A stretch of DNA of 56,430 bases from an uncultured Mediterraneibacter sp. Lineage in GTDB: Bacteria > Bacillota > Clostridia > Lachnospirales > Lachnospiraceae. This document shows positions 27,390-35,900 of the stretch, one piece after another (position 1 is the first letter of the stretch; each line of letters opens with the position of its first letter). Below the pieces are notes generated by a model. The model saw only the letters and a program-made list of their open reading frames with translations, had not been told where the DNA came from and searched no databases. Position numbers and translations under genes: made by a program. Where the stretch lies: positions 1 through 56,430 of the forward strand of contig CALWAR010000019.1 in the NCBI GenBank assembly GCA_944375765.1, in the 5' to 3' direction.

Positions 27390-27470
27390 AATGATTCCCC
27401 TGACACTTTGAAAAGGGACCGGCTCTTCCCGCCGCCCCCTTATGCTGCTGTTTTTGATAAAAATATCCGT

Positions 27471-27620
27471 TTAAAATGTGATCTCTTTTTTATGCTTCAG
27501 CAGGTTCGCGCCGCTCACGATGGAAAGGACTCCCGCCGTGATCCCGACGACGAGGATAATGATCCCGACCGCTATGTTTCCCGCGCCGCTGTTTTTCATT
27601 ATAGTATATGCCTTTTCCAT
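27471..27620 (-). CDS. Small hydrophobic protein downstream of pyrE
   Basis: A 49-residue ORF just 13 bases after pyrE. It starts MEKAYTIMKNSGAGNIAVG, has one long hydrophobic stretch (about 14-38, rich in Ile/Val/Gly), and ends HKKEITF. GAGGAGG lies 8 bases upstream of the ATG. The strong ribosome site, tight spacing and clean membrane-protein composition support a real gene. No family recognised. Confidence 0.65.
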   Translation of the reverse strand: MEKAYTIMKNSGAGNIAVGIIILVVGITAGVLSIVSGANLLKHKKEITF

Positions 27621-27633
27621 ATCACGCGCCTCC

Positions 27634-28323
27634 TCACTTTACACCGTATGTTTCATAGTATGCGTCGATCGCAGTCTTTAATGTATCGTCGATGATAACT
27701 TTTCCGTTATATTCTTTGTTGTGCAGGCACTCTACTACCTCTTTCATGGTTACGATCGCCGCGGTGTCAAATCCATATAAGTCTTTGATCTCATCCAGCG
27801 CGCATTTTGCGCCGCCTTTTCCCACTTCCATCCTGTCCAGGGATACGATGAGTCCGACGATCGTCACATCCGCTGCGCCCCTTACTTTCGGGACCGTCTC
27901 CTCCATGGATTTGCCCGATGTGGTCACATCCTCGATCATGATCACCCGGTCCCCGTCTCTTAAGCTGCTCCCAAGGAAACTCCCCTTATCCGCGCCGTGA
28001 TCTTTCTCTTCCTTTCGGTCGGAACAGTACCTTACCTCTTTCCCGTACAGTTCGCTGTAAGCGATCGCTGTCACGACGCTGAGAGGGATCCCCTTGTATG
28101 CCGGTCCGAACAGCACATCGAAGTCATCTCCGTATCTGTCATGGATGGCTTTAGCATAGTATTCTCCCAGCCTCTTGAGCTGAGAGCCTATCACATATGC
28201 CCCGGCGTTCATAAAAAACGGAGACTTCCGTCCGCTTTTGAGTGTAAACTCCCCGAATTTCAGCACATCGCTGTCTACCATGAACTCAATAAACTCTTTT
28301 TTATACTGTTCCATATCTTTCAA
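27634..28323 (-). CDS. pyrE: Orotate phosphoribosyltransferase
   Basis: A 229-residue enzyme making OMP from orotate and PRPP. The PRPP-binding motif VIMIEDVTTSGKSM (about 129-142) and the loop region with RKEEKDHGADKGS are intact. Length fits the longer clostridial form. It follows pyrF-pyrK-pyrD on the same strand after a 97-base gap. Confidence 0.96.
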   Translation of the reverse strand: MKDMEQYKKEFIEFMVDSDVLKFGEFTLKSGRKSPFFMNAGAYVIGSQLKRLGEYYAKAIHDRYGDDFDVLFGPAYKGIPLSVVTAIAYSELYGKEVRYCSDRKEEKDHGADKGSFLGSSLRDGDRVIMIEDVTTSGKSMEETVPKVRGAADVTIVGLIVSLDRMEVGKGGAKCALDEIKDLYGFDTAAIVTMKEVVECLHNKEYNGKVIIDDTLKTAIDAYYETYGVK

Positions 28324-28420
28324 AACCTCCGTGTTAGTTCTTTACAATTCTAACATACCCATCGGAGATTTTCAATTCAGGATGTCAGTGATATGTCAGT
28401 GATTCCTCCTTAGACAGTTT

Positions 28421-29323
28421 CTATCTCACGATCCCGATCATCTCGCTGACCGTCTCAAATCCCTGCTGTTTCATATATTCCCCGATCCCGTCCACGATAT
28501 CCATCGTCACGCCCGGATCATGGAAGTTTGCCGTCCCGACAGATACAGCGCTGGCTCCTGCAAGGATCATCTCAACAGCGTCCTCTGCCGTGGCGATGCC
28601 GCCCATGCCGATGACCGGCAGTTTCACGGCATTTGCCGCTTCATATACCATACGCACTGCGATCGGATGGATCGCCGGACCGGATACGCCGCCTGTCCTG
28701 TTTGCCAGCACAAAAGTCCTGCGGTTGATATCGATTTTCATCCCTGTGATCGTATTGATCAGGGAGACCGCGTCTGCTCCGCCCGCTTCCACAGCCTTTG
28801 CCATCTCGGCAATGCTTGTCACGTTCGGACTAAGTTTCATGATCACCGGCTGCTTTGCGTATTTTTTCACCGCTTTTGTGATAGCTTCCGCCGCTTTCGG
28901 ATCCTGCCCGAAAGCAATTCCTCCCTCTTTCACATTCGGGCAGGAGATGTTGATCTCCAGCATATCCACATCCTCGCCTGCCAGCCGCTCTACGACTTCG
29001 CAGTAATCCTCCGTAGACTTACCGCACACATTCACGATGATCTTCGTGTCATACTGTCTTAAAAAGGGAATGTCCCTCTCGCAGAACACATCTATACCCG
29101 GATTCTGGAGCCCCACTGCATTCATCATCCCGCCGTAGACTTCCGCAACTCTCGGAGTCGGATTCCCTGCCCACGGAATATTGGCCACGCCCTTTGTCGT
29201 CACCGCGCCCAGGCGGTTCAGATCCACATAATCTGCGAACTCAGCGCCCGAACCGAATGTACCCGAAGCCACTGTCACGGGATTCTTCCACTCTACACCG
29301 GCGATATTTACTTTCATATCCAT
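28421..29323 (-). CDS. pyrD: Dihydroorotate dehydrogenase B, catalytic subunit
   Basis: A 300-residue class 1B FMN enzyme oxidising dihydroorotate with NAD through the PyrK subunit. Motifs: GTFGSGAEF near the N-terminus, the active-site Cys in EINISCPNVKEGG (about 129), NTITGMKID, GGVSGPAIHP and GMGGIATAEDA. The ATG at 29323, preceded by GGAGGTG, overlaps the last base of the pyrK stop, so the two subunits are translationally coupled. Confidence 0.96.
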   Translation of the reverse strand: MDMKVNIAGVEWKNPVTVASGTFGSGAEFADYVDLNRLGAVTTKGVANIPWAGNPTPRVAEVYGGMMNAVGLQNPGIDVFCERDIPFLRQYDTKIIVNVCGKSTEDYCEVVERLAGEDVDMLEINISCPNVKEGGIAFGQDPKAAEAITKAVKKYAKQPVIMKLSPNVTSIAEMAKAVEAGGADAVSLINTITGMKIDINRRTFVLANRTGGVSGPAIHPIAVRMVYEAANAVKLPVIGMGGIATAEDAVEMILAGASAVSVGTANFHDPGVTMDIVDGIGEYMKQQGFETVSEMIGIVR

Positions 29324-30108
29324 CAGATTTCCACCTCCGCAGAAAGGAATACCGGACCGTCTTTGCAGATCCGCTTGTTGTGTACGTTGCTGTGGTGGTC
29401 TTTCTCTTTCGACTGGCACACACATGCAAGACAGGCTCCGATCCCGCATGCCATCCGCTCCTCAAGAGAAATGTAGCACTCGACGCCATTCTCCTCGGCA
29501 TATGCCTTGATCGCCCGGAGCATGGGCGTCGGTCCGCACGCATAAATGATATCCGCCTCAAGGTCATTCTCCCGGATGGCGTCCATTACATTTCCTTTTG
29601 TACCAATGCTGCCGTCTTCCGTCGAGATGTACACCTCGCCGTTCTGCTCAAATTCTTCCCGCAGGAACGTCTCAGCATCACGGTACCCCACGACGATCTG
29701 TTTCTTCTCACATTCCATCTGCTTTGCCAGCTCCAGGATCGGAGGAACGCCAATGCCGCCCCCCATGAGAAAAGCTCTTTTTCTGACAGCCTTTTCTGCC
29801 GGAAACCCGTTCCCAAGAGGTCCGATCACAGGGATCGTATCCCCTGCCTGAAGTTTTGAGAACTCCTCTGTCCCCGTATTCTTTCCCGTCACACGGTATA
29901 CGACACGAAGACTTCCGCTGTCCTTATCAATCTCGCAGATACTGATCGGCCGGGGAAGCAGCCTGCTTCCGTCATTGGTATACATGGAGATGAACTGCCC
30001 CGGCTTCGCCTCTGCCGCGGCCTCAGTGTTGATCCACATACTGTAAATATCCTGAGCGATCATTTCCTGCGAGATAACCTGCGCATTTTCTTTTTTCTTA
30101 CTTGTCAT
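29323..30108 (-). CDS. pyrK: Dihydroorotate dehydrogenase B, electron-transfer subunit
   Basis: A 261-residue FAD and [2Fe-2S] protein passing electrons from PyrD to NAD. Seen: RPISICEID (FAD binding), the nucleotide-site MGGGIGVPP, and the four-cysteine cluster in ACGIGACLACVC plus a later RICKDGPVF. The ATG at 30108 with AAAGGAG upstream is favoured over an upstream GTG. It forms a complex with PyrD encoded immediately downstream. Confidence 0.95.
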   Translation of the reverse strand: MTSKKKENAQVISQEMIAQDIYSMWINTEAAAEAKPGQFISMYTNDGSRLLPRPISICEIDKDSGSLRVVYRVTGKNTGTEEFSKLQAGDTIPVIGPLGNGFPAEKAVRKRAFLMGGGIGVPPILELAKQMECEKKQIVVGYRDAETFLREEFEQNGEVYISTEDGSIGTKGNVMDAIRENDLEADIIYACGPTPMLRAIKAYAEENGVECYISLEERMACGIGACLACVCQSKEKDHHSNVHNKRICKDGPVFLSAEVEI

Positions 30109-30168
30109 AGCCGCTCCTTTTTGCACTTTCTAACAATCCTGTCCATCCTGATGGCTGAACTGTCACGT

Positions 30169-31095
30169 CTATTTTCCAGCCAGCGCTCCGCTGATATCGG
30201 CGATCATGGCCTCGACCGCCGCTCTGGACGCGTCGCCGAAGTTCTCCGCTCCGTACTTCGCATAAGCCTCCTGCTTATATGCCGCAATAATGCCCCTCGA
30301 AGAATTCACGATGGCTCCAAGACCGTCTTCATCGAAGAAGTGGACAAGATCCCTGCCCTGTCCGCCCTGCGCGCCATATCCCGGCACGAGGATATATGCT
30401 TTCGGCATGATGTTTCTGAGGACTTTTCCCATCTCCGGATAAGTCGCTCCGACTACAGCCCCCACATAGCTGTATTCGCTGCCCATGCATTCCGCCCCCC
30501 ACTCGGCCACTTTCTCTCCCACAAGCTCATAGAGCGGGCGGCCGTCGATCAGCCTGTCCTGGAACTCTCCGCTGGACGGATTGGATGTCTTAACGAGCAC
30601 GAAGATTCCTTTCTTCTCTTCCTTGCACACATTGATGAACGGATTCACTCCGTCGGATCCGAAATACGGGTTCACAGTAGCGAAATCCTCATCAAACGGG
30701 ACATACTCCCGGCTGCCCACTTTCACTTTACCCATATGTCCTGTCGCGTATGCCGCGGAAGTGGAACCTATGTCTCCTCTCTTGATATCGCCGATCACTA
30801 CAAGGTCTTTTGACTTGCAGTAATCCACCGTCTTCTTAAACGCCATCACTCCCGGCACGCCAAACTGCTCATACATTGCGATCTGCGGCTTTACGGCGGG
30901 GATAAGGTCGTAAGTCTTGTCCACGATCTCCTTATTAAACTGCCAGATCGCCTCTGCCGCTCCCTCAAGTGTTTCTCCGTATTCTGCAAACGCCTTATCC
31001 TGCACATGCTGCGGAATGTAGTTCAGCATCGGATCAAGTCCTACTACGACCGGCGCTCCTGTTTTTTTGATCTTTTCCACTAATTTATCGATCAT
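30169..31095 (-). CDS. pyrF: Orotidine 5'-phosphate decarboxylase (long clostridial type)
   Basis: A 308-residue decarboxylase making UMP from OMP. The active-site block VVIGDIKRGDIGSTS and the N-terminal VVVGLDPML motif are present. Length is that of the longer subfamily (about 300) rather than the 230-residue Bacillus form. The ATG at 31095 follows CGGAGG. First gene of pyrF-pyrK-pyrD-pyrE. No pyrR or obvious PyrR attenuator is seen upstream. Confidence 0.95.
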   Translation of the reverse strand: MIDKLVEKIKKTGAPVVVGLDPMLNYIPQHVQDKAFAEYGETLEGAAEAIWQFNKEIVDKTYDLIPAVKPQIAMYEQFGVPGVMAFKKTVDYCKSKDLVVIGDIKRGDIGSTSAAYATGHMGKVKVGSREYVPFDEDFATVNPYFGSDGVNPFINVCKEEKKGIFVLVKTSNPSSGEFQDRLIDGRPLYELVGEKVAEWGAECMGSEYSYVGAVVGATYPEMGKVLRNIMPKAYILVPGYGAQGGQGRDLVHFFDEDGLGAIVNSSRGIIAAYKQEAYAKYGAENFGDASRAAVEAMIADISGALAGK

Positions 31096-31169
31096 TTGCT
31101 CTTTCCTCCGTTTTTCAAATCTCCTGCCCATTATGATAACATAAGTCCACACCATAGTAAAATAAAAAG

Positions 31170-31211
31170 AAACGCCCGGGAGCTGTTCTTAAGACAGCCC
31201 GTCAGGCGTTT
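31170..31211 (-). terminator. Rho-independent terminator after the DUF2752 gene
   Basis: On the minus strand AAACGCC and GGCGTTT flank an inner GCTGT/ACAGC stem, followed by a T-rich tract (CTTTTTATTTTA). It separates the DUF2752 gene from pyrF. Confidence 0.85.
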
Positions 31212-31260
31212 ATCTGCTATCTTTCGCCGGTCCTGTGATCCGATCTTCCCTTTTTCCTCA

Positions 31261-31719
31261 TCATCCGATCAGCGCCCAAAGCCCCCCGGGAGCGAGCAGT
31301 GTGAACGGAAATACAGGAATATTCCTGAGTACGCCGTACACAAGCACAATGGCGAGTATCCACACAAGGAGCTTCACGCTGACCTTTCGGTCGACATGAT
31401 TCCCGCCTGTGACCATCCAGTCCAGCGCCCGGACTGCAATATAAAGCCCGATCAGCGGCAGGAGGATCGTCATGAGCGGATTGTAGCAGAACGCATCCAC
31501 AAACCTGAGATGCAGCAGCGAGTAACATGCACGTCCCGCACCGCATCCCGGACAGTAAAATCCCGTCAGCAAATAGAATATACATGGAAGCGGATAGGAG
31601 TGTGGATCATGAAAATACAGATACACTGCTCCTGCGGCAGCGGCCGCCCCTGCACAGACTACAAGGGCGATCCGCGCTTTTATGTTTTCCCGGATCTTTT
31701 CTGCTAATTCCATGAACAT
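31261..31719 (-). CDS. DUF2752 membrane protein
   Basis: A 152-residue protein with about four hydrophobic segments and the DUF2752 signature TGFYCPGCGAGRA (about 52-64), followed by a conserved AFCYNPL. Function unknown. It lies 22 bases after the zinc-ribbon membrane protein gene on the same strand; this pairing is common in Lachnospiraceae and suggests the two work together. Confidence 0.85.
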   Translation of the reverse strand: MFMELAEKIRENIKARIALVVCAGAAAAAGAVYLYFHDPHSYPLPCIFYLLTGFYCPGCGAGRACYSLLHLRFVDAFCYNPLMTILLPLIGLYIAVRALDWMVTGGNHVDRKVSVKLLVWILAIVLVYGVLRNIPVFPFTLLAPGGLWALIG

Positions 31720-31741
31720 AGTCAGGTCTCAGCTCCTCTTC

Positions 31742-32278
31742 TTAATAATTATAATAATTATAATAATAGTAGCCGTCCTCTAAAATCGTGGCAAAGAGCA
31801 GGATGTACAGCAGTATCGCGATGATGCCTACGACAGCCGAAACAATGATCCATATCCTGGCCGTCCTGGCTGCTCTCTCAGCGCCTTCTGTATCGCCGGC
31901 TGTCACAGAACTGTTGATCTTCGTAGCATAAACGATCGCAACAATACCGAACGGCAGGCAGCAGCATACTGTAGAGATGATCGAAAGCACCAGATAGGGT
32001 ACCCAGTTGATCTGCGTCTGCGGCTCATAGGAAGACTGATATACCGGCGGAGTCTGATACTGAGCGCTTTGATACTGGGCGCTTTGATACGGATCGCTCT
32101 GATACTGAGTATTCTGATACGGATCATTATTGTTCTGAACTGCCGTATCCGCCTGCACCGGTGTCTCCGGCTGTGTATTTCCCTGATCGGCCCCCGGCGT
32201 CTCCGGCTGCTGTGATCCACAGTGCGGACAGAACTTGGATCCATCCGGGATCTCCTGATAACAATTGATACAATTCAT
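31742..32278 (-). CDS. Zinc-ribbon protein with CD225/dispanin-like membrane domain
   Basis: A 178-residue protein. The N-terminal zinc ribbon has C-x2-C ... C-x2-C (CINC at 3-6, CPHC at 17-20). A Gln/Tyr/Pro-rich linker (about 25-90) contains repeated QYQSA/DPYQ units. Two membrane helices (about 95-118 and 145-168) flank the dispanin-like CCCLPFGIVAIVYATK motif. C-terminus is Tyr/Asn-rich. Function unknown. A TATAAT hexamer on the minus strand at 32305-32310 could be its -10. Confidence 0.8.
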   Translation of the reverse strand: MNCINCYQEIPDGSKFCPHCGSQQPETPGADQGNTQPETPVQADTAVQNNNDPYQNTQYQSDPYQSAQYQSAQYQTPPVYQSSYEPQTQINWVPYLVLSIISTVCCCLPFGIVAIVYATKINSSVTAGDTEGAERAARTARIWIIVSAVVGIIAILLYILLFATILEDGYYYYNYYNY

Positions 32279-32358
32279 TTCTCATACCTCACTCTCATAG
32301 TCGTATTATACCTATTGCGGTACTGCAATAATAATACCATTGAATGAGACAAAAATCA

Positions 32359-32973
32359 TCATAAACTTTGCAGTTTTTTTATCTTCCCGGTATGGATCAT
32401 CCCCGTTTTCATAAGAACCGGCCTGAGCGCATTATACAGGACTCCCGCCAGAACTACCGATATCGCTGCATTGACAAACGTCGTTGCCGTGCTCCATTTT
32501 GCCAGGAGTTCCGCCATCTGCTGAGGCTGGCCAAGTACATACTGGTTATAGAAAAATCCTGCAAGCGGATCAGCGATCACGTTAAATCCAAGTCCCGCAA
32601 CAGAGGCGATCACACTCCAGCGGAACACATATTTCTTATCGCTGCTCTCATTGATCCTGGCGATCCTGTGGGCGACAAATCCGACGATCAGCCCGATACA
32701 AAGCTTGAGCACAAACGTCTTCGGCGCTCCTGTGATATAGACCGGATCCAGCACGTCGGCAAGGCCCATGCCGATCGCTCCGGCCAGTCCTCCGTACCAT
32801 CCTCCCAGTATGAGAGCCGCCAGCACGCAGAATGCGTTTCCCACATGGAACGATGTGGCGCCTCCGCCCGGCATCGGTATCTTGATCTGCAAAAATGTAA
32901 ATGTCACAAAACACAGAGCTGCCAGCAAGGCCGTCTGTGCGATCTTTATCAGCGTTTCATTTCGTCTTTCCAT
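32359..32973 (-). CDS. ECF transporter S component
   Basis: A 204-residue membrane protein with about five to six helices. It shows the substrate-binding-component pattern of energy-coupling-factor vitamin transporters: ATSFHVGNAFCVLAALILGG and GGLAGAIGMGLADVLDPVY. The substrate cannot be told; no riboswitch or vitamin gene is beside it. The shared ECF module (two ATPases and EcfT) must be elsewhere. ATG at 32973 is chosen from the ribosome site GAAAGAGG and family length. Confidence 0.82.
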   Translation of the reverse strand: MERRNETLIKIAQTALLAALCFVTFTFLQIKIPMPGGGATSFHVGNAFCVLAALILGGWYGGLAGAIGMGLADVLDPVYITGAPKTFVLKLCIGLIVGFVAHRIARINESSDKKYVFRWSVIASVAGLGFNVIADPLAGFFYNQYVLGQPQQMAELLAKWSTATTFVNAAISVVLAGVLYNALRPVLMKTGMIHTGKIKKLQSL

Positions 32974-33054
32974 AGTAAGTACCTCTTTCCCTGTATTCAT
33001 TACAGGTATATTAGCACTCAACTGGTTTCTTTAAAACGTCCAGTTCTTTCTTTT

Positions 33055-35814
33055 TTATGCATGCCAGTTTTTCTTTCCCAGTCTTATACGTTCCATCTCC
33101 TTTGCCTGATCTTCCTCAAGGCCGTCAAAGAGATATGTCCGAAGGGCGCCCTCCCTGCTCAGATGTTCGCCACGTATTTCCTGCAGCGCAAGCTCTACCT
33201 CTTCTCTCAGGCCGTCTGCAGACATCCGGCGGGCTCCCTGTCCCAGGATTATGACCTGCTCGAGCGCATCAGACGTCGCTACAGTAACGCTGTGGCGACG
33301 GGCGATCTTTCTCACCGTCTTCTCTATATACTGATCCGCCGTCTCCGCCTCTTTCGTGTAGACGATATGGATATTGTGGTATCTCGCGACCTCTCCCGGG
33401 CCGCCCTCTACCTTGTAAGCGTCAAATACAAGGATCAGGGTGCATTTCCGATACCCCTGATAATTACACAGAATATCGGCCAGCTTCCCTCTTGCCGCCG
33501 CCAGATCATTCTCTGACAGTTCCCTGAGTTCGTCCCAGGAGAAGATGATATTATATCCGTCTACGAGAAGATACTCTTCTCTGTCGTTATTTCTTTTCTG
33601 ACAGGTATCCTTTCCCGGCCGCCCCGATATTTCCCGCCTGGAATGGATCGTGACAGGGGTGCTGTTCGTATTTCGTTTCACAGGATCCGGCGTGCGCACG
33701 TAGATGGCGTCCAGCTCTTCCTGCGTCAGTTCGATAGTCCTTGACGCCGGTCGTACCGGAACATGCGGAACAGGCGCTTCATCCGAAGATCCGCCGTCGG
33801 ATAAGCTGCTCTCCAGATGCATATATTCCTCCACCTGATACCATGGCACGATAAATCCGGCTCCATGCGCGCAGAATACCGAATCCGCCGTATTTTCCAC
33901 ATCACTGTCAGGATCATAGCCGATCTTTGAGATCACATCGTCAGCGTCATGACAGACGTCATATCCCTGCAGAGCACAGGACAGTCTGCCAAATCCGCCC
34001 GTATATGCGGCAAATTCTTTCTGATATCCCCGCATCCCGGACACAGGCGCCCGTCCGGTGAGAACCGCAGAATCCCCCTCTGTCTCAGGGCCGCTGAAGC
34101 TTCCGTTCATCCTCTGGATATCGGTCATCGCACGCCCGACATTTTCCAGAGGCAGCTCCATACGGAATTCGTAGTACGGCTCCAGCAGTACGCTCCTGGC
34201 TTTTCGCAGTCCCTGACGCACCGCGCGGTATGTGGCCTGCCGGAAATCACCGCCCTCTGTATGCTTCTGATGGGCGCGCCCGGATGTCAGCGTGATCTTC
34301 ACATCTGTAAGCGCAGAACCAGTCAGCACCCCTCTGTGCTCTTTTTCTTCGAGATGGGTAAGTACGAGTCTCTGCCAGTTCCGGTCCAGTATATCCTCGC
34401 TGCACTCCGAAGCGAACTGCATCCCCGAGCCCCGTTCGCCCGGCTCCAGCATAAGGTGCACCTCGGCATAATGGCGCAGCGGTTCAAAATGACCGACTCC
34501 CTCAACTGTATCCTCTATCGTCTCTTTATAGACGATATTTCCCTCGCCAAATCCTATCAGTACCCCGAAGCGCTCTTTTACCATCCTCTGCAGCACTTCG
34601 ATCTGCACTTCTCCCATAAGCTGGATATGGATCTCCTTTGTCTCTGATATCCAGACAATATGCAGTTCGGGCTCTTCCTCCTCAAGCTGCCGCAGGTTGT
34701 CCAGCATCTTATGAACGTCGCACCCTTCCGGCAGTTCAACGCGGTATGTAAGAACCGGCTCAAGGACCGGGATGTCTGAATCTTTCTCCGCTCCGATCCC
34801 CTGCCCCGGATAAGTTCCCTCAAGTCCCGTGACCGCGCACACCGTCCCCGCATCCGCGCACTGCGCCAGTTCATACTTTTCACCGGAATAAATGCGTATC
34901 TGGTTCACCTTCCCCTCTGTGTCCGGCAGAACCTCCTTTACCTGGAGTCTGCCTCCGGTCACCTTGAGATAGGTCAGCCGGTTTCCCTGTGGATCTCTTG
35001 CGATCTTATACACCTTTGCGCCAAATGTATCCGGATAAGCGGGACAGATACAATATCCTCTGATCCCGTCCATAAATTCCTCCAGCCCCTCCGCTCTCAG
35101 CGCCGAGCCAAACCAGCACGGAAAGACCTTTCTCTCTGCCACGGCGCGTCTTACCGACTCTGTGCTCACTGTTCCCGAGTCAAGATATTCCGAGAGGATC
35201 TGCTCGTCGCAAACAGCAAGCTCCTCAAGACAGTCCGGGGGTAATGACACACTGCCTGGCATAGATATAGCCGCCTCCGGCTCCACGGCGCCGGGGCCGG
35301 CTATATCTATGCAGCCCTCATCCAGCCGTTCCTTTAGCTCTGCCATCATCCTTTCCCGATCCGTCCCCTCGCGGTCCATTTTATTAATAAAAAGAAACAC
35401 CGGGACATCATACCTCTTCAGCAATCTCCACAGCGTCACCGTATGTCCCTGAACGCCGTCGGCGCCGCTTACCACGAGCACAGCGTAATCCAGCACCTGC
35501 AGCACTCTCTCCATCTCAGCGGAGAAGTCCACATGTCCCGGCGTATCCAGAAGTGTGATCTCAAGATCTTTCCACGTAAGGACCGCCTGTTTGGAAAAGA
35601 TCGTGATCCCCCGCTCCCGTTCCATCTCATACGTATCCAGGAATGCATCGCCGTGATCCACACGCCCCATACCCCGGATACCGCCGCTCAAATAAAGCAT
35701 TCCCTCTGACAGGGTGGTTTTCCCTGCGTCGACATGGGCCACGAGGCCGATATTAATGTGTCCCGGCAGCTTTCTGCCGGTATCTTTCGTTCTATTTACA
35801 GACGTATTTTCCAT
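33055..35814 (-). CDS. TetM/EF-G-type GTPase fused to a YacP/Rae1-like NYN nuclease domain
   Basis: A 919-residue two-part protein. Residues 19-640 follow ribosomal-protection GTPases: G1 AHVDAGKTT (26-34), RGIT (68-71), DTPGH (90-94), NKMD (144-147), then the EF-G-like domains. The domain IV tip, YSPVSTPADFR-like in TetM, reads HQKHTEGGDFR (515-525). After a flexible linker (about 670-745) comes an NYN/PIN-like domain (746-919) with likely metal-binding acids Asp752 (VDGYN), Asp798 (VFDAY), Asp827 (ETADQ) and Asp849 (TSDA). YacP/Rae1 of Bacillus is an endonuclease cutting mRNA in the ribosomal A site. The fusion suggests a GTPase-delivered ribosome-associated nuclease rather than simple tetracycline resistance. 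Function of the whole protein is inference. Confidence 0.85.
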   Translation of the reverse strand: MENTSVNRTKDTGRKLPGHINIGLVAHVDAGKTTLSEGMLYLSGGIRGMGRVDHGDAFLDTYEMERERGITIFSKQAVLTWKDLEITLLDTPGHVDFSAEMERVLQVLDYAVLVVSGADGVQGHTVTLWRLLKRYDVPVFLFINKMDREGTDRERMMAELKERLDEGCIDIAGPGAVEPEAAISMPGSVSLPPDCLEELAVCDEQILSEYLDSGTVSTESVRRAVAERKVFPCWFGSALRAEGLEEFMDGIRGYCICPAYPDTFGAKVYKIARDPQGNRLTYLKVTGGRLQVKEVLPDTEGKVNQIRIYSGEKYELAQCADAGTVCAVTGLEGTYPGQGIGAEKDSDIPVLEPVLTYRVELPEGCDVHKMLDNLRQLEEEEPELHIVWISETKEIHIQLMGEVQIEVLQRMVKERFGVLIGFGEGNIVYKETIEDTVEGVGHFEPLRHYAEVHLMLEPGERGSGMQFASECSEDILDRNWQRLVLTHLEEKEHRGVLTGSALTDVKITLTSGRAHQKHTEGGDFRQATYRAVRQGLRKARSVLLEPYYEFRMELPLENVGRAMTDIQRMNGSFSGPETEGDSAVLTGRAPVSGMRGYQKEFAAYTGGFGRLSCALQGYDVCHDADDVISKIGYDPDSDVENTADSVFCAHGAGFIVPWYQVEEYMHLESSLSDGGSSDEAPVPHVPVRPASRTIELTQEELDAIYVRTPDPVKRNTNSTPVTIHSRREISGRPGKDTCQKRNNDREEYLLVDGYNIIFSWDELRELSENDLAAARGKLADILCNYQGYRKCTLILVFDAYKVEGGPGEVARYHNIHIVYTKEAETADQYIEKTVRKIARRHSVTVATSDALEQVIILGQGARRMSADGLREEVELALQEIRGEHLSREGALRTYLFDGLEEDQAKEMERIRLGKKNWHA
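35259..35312. repeat. Perfect 15-bp inverted repeat inserted in frame in the GTPase gene
   Basis: GCATAGATATAGCCG (35259-35273) and its exact complement (35298-35312) flank 24 bases. The 54-base unit is 18 codons long and encodes a Gly/Ala/Pro-rich stretch (about residues 168-186) with no counterpart that I recall in TetM-type proteins. It looks like an in-frame palindromic insertion. Confidence 0.65.
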
Positions 35815-35900
35815 GAAAATACCCCTTTCTGTCCATAATTACGCTTTCATAATCATAGCACAGAAAAGGGCATAAGTCGATAAAGCATTGTTATCCACAA

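Noticed and set aside
32974..33054. Vitamin riboswitch upstream of the ECF S component
   Set aside because: The gap is about 80 bases and holds only a weak hairpin.
32368..33516. 382-residue plus-strand open frame
   Set aside because: Antisense across two unrelated genes (ECF S component and the GTPase fusion).
33055..35814. Tetracycline resistance gene
   Set aside because: The GTPase part is TetM-like, but the tip loop lacks the TetM sequence and a nuclease domain is fused. Calling it a resistance gene is not supported.
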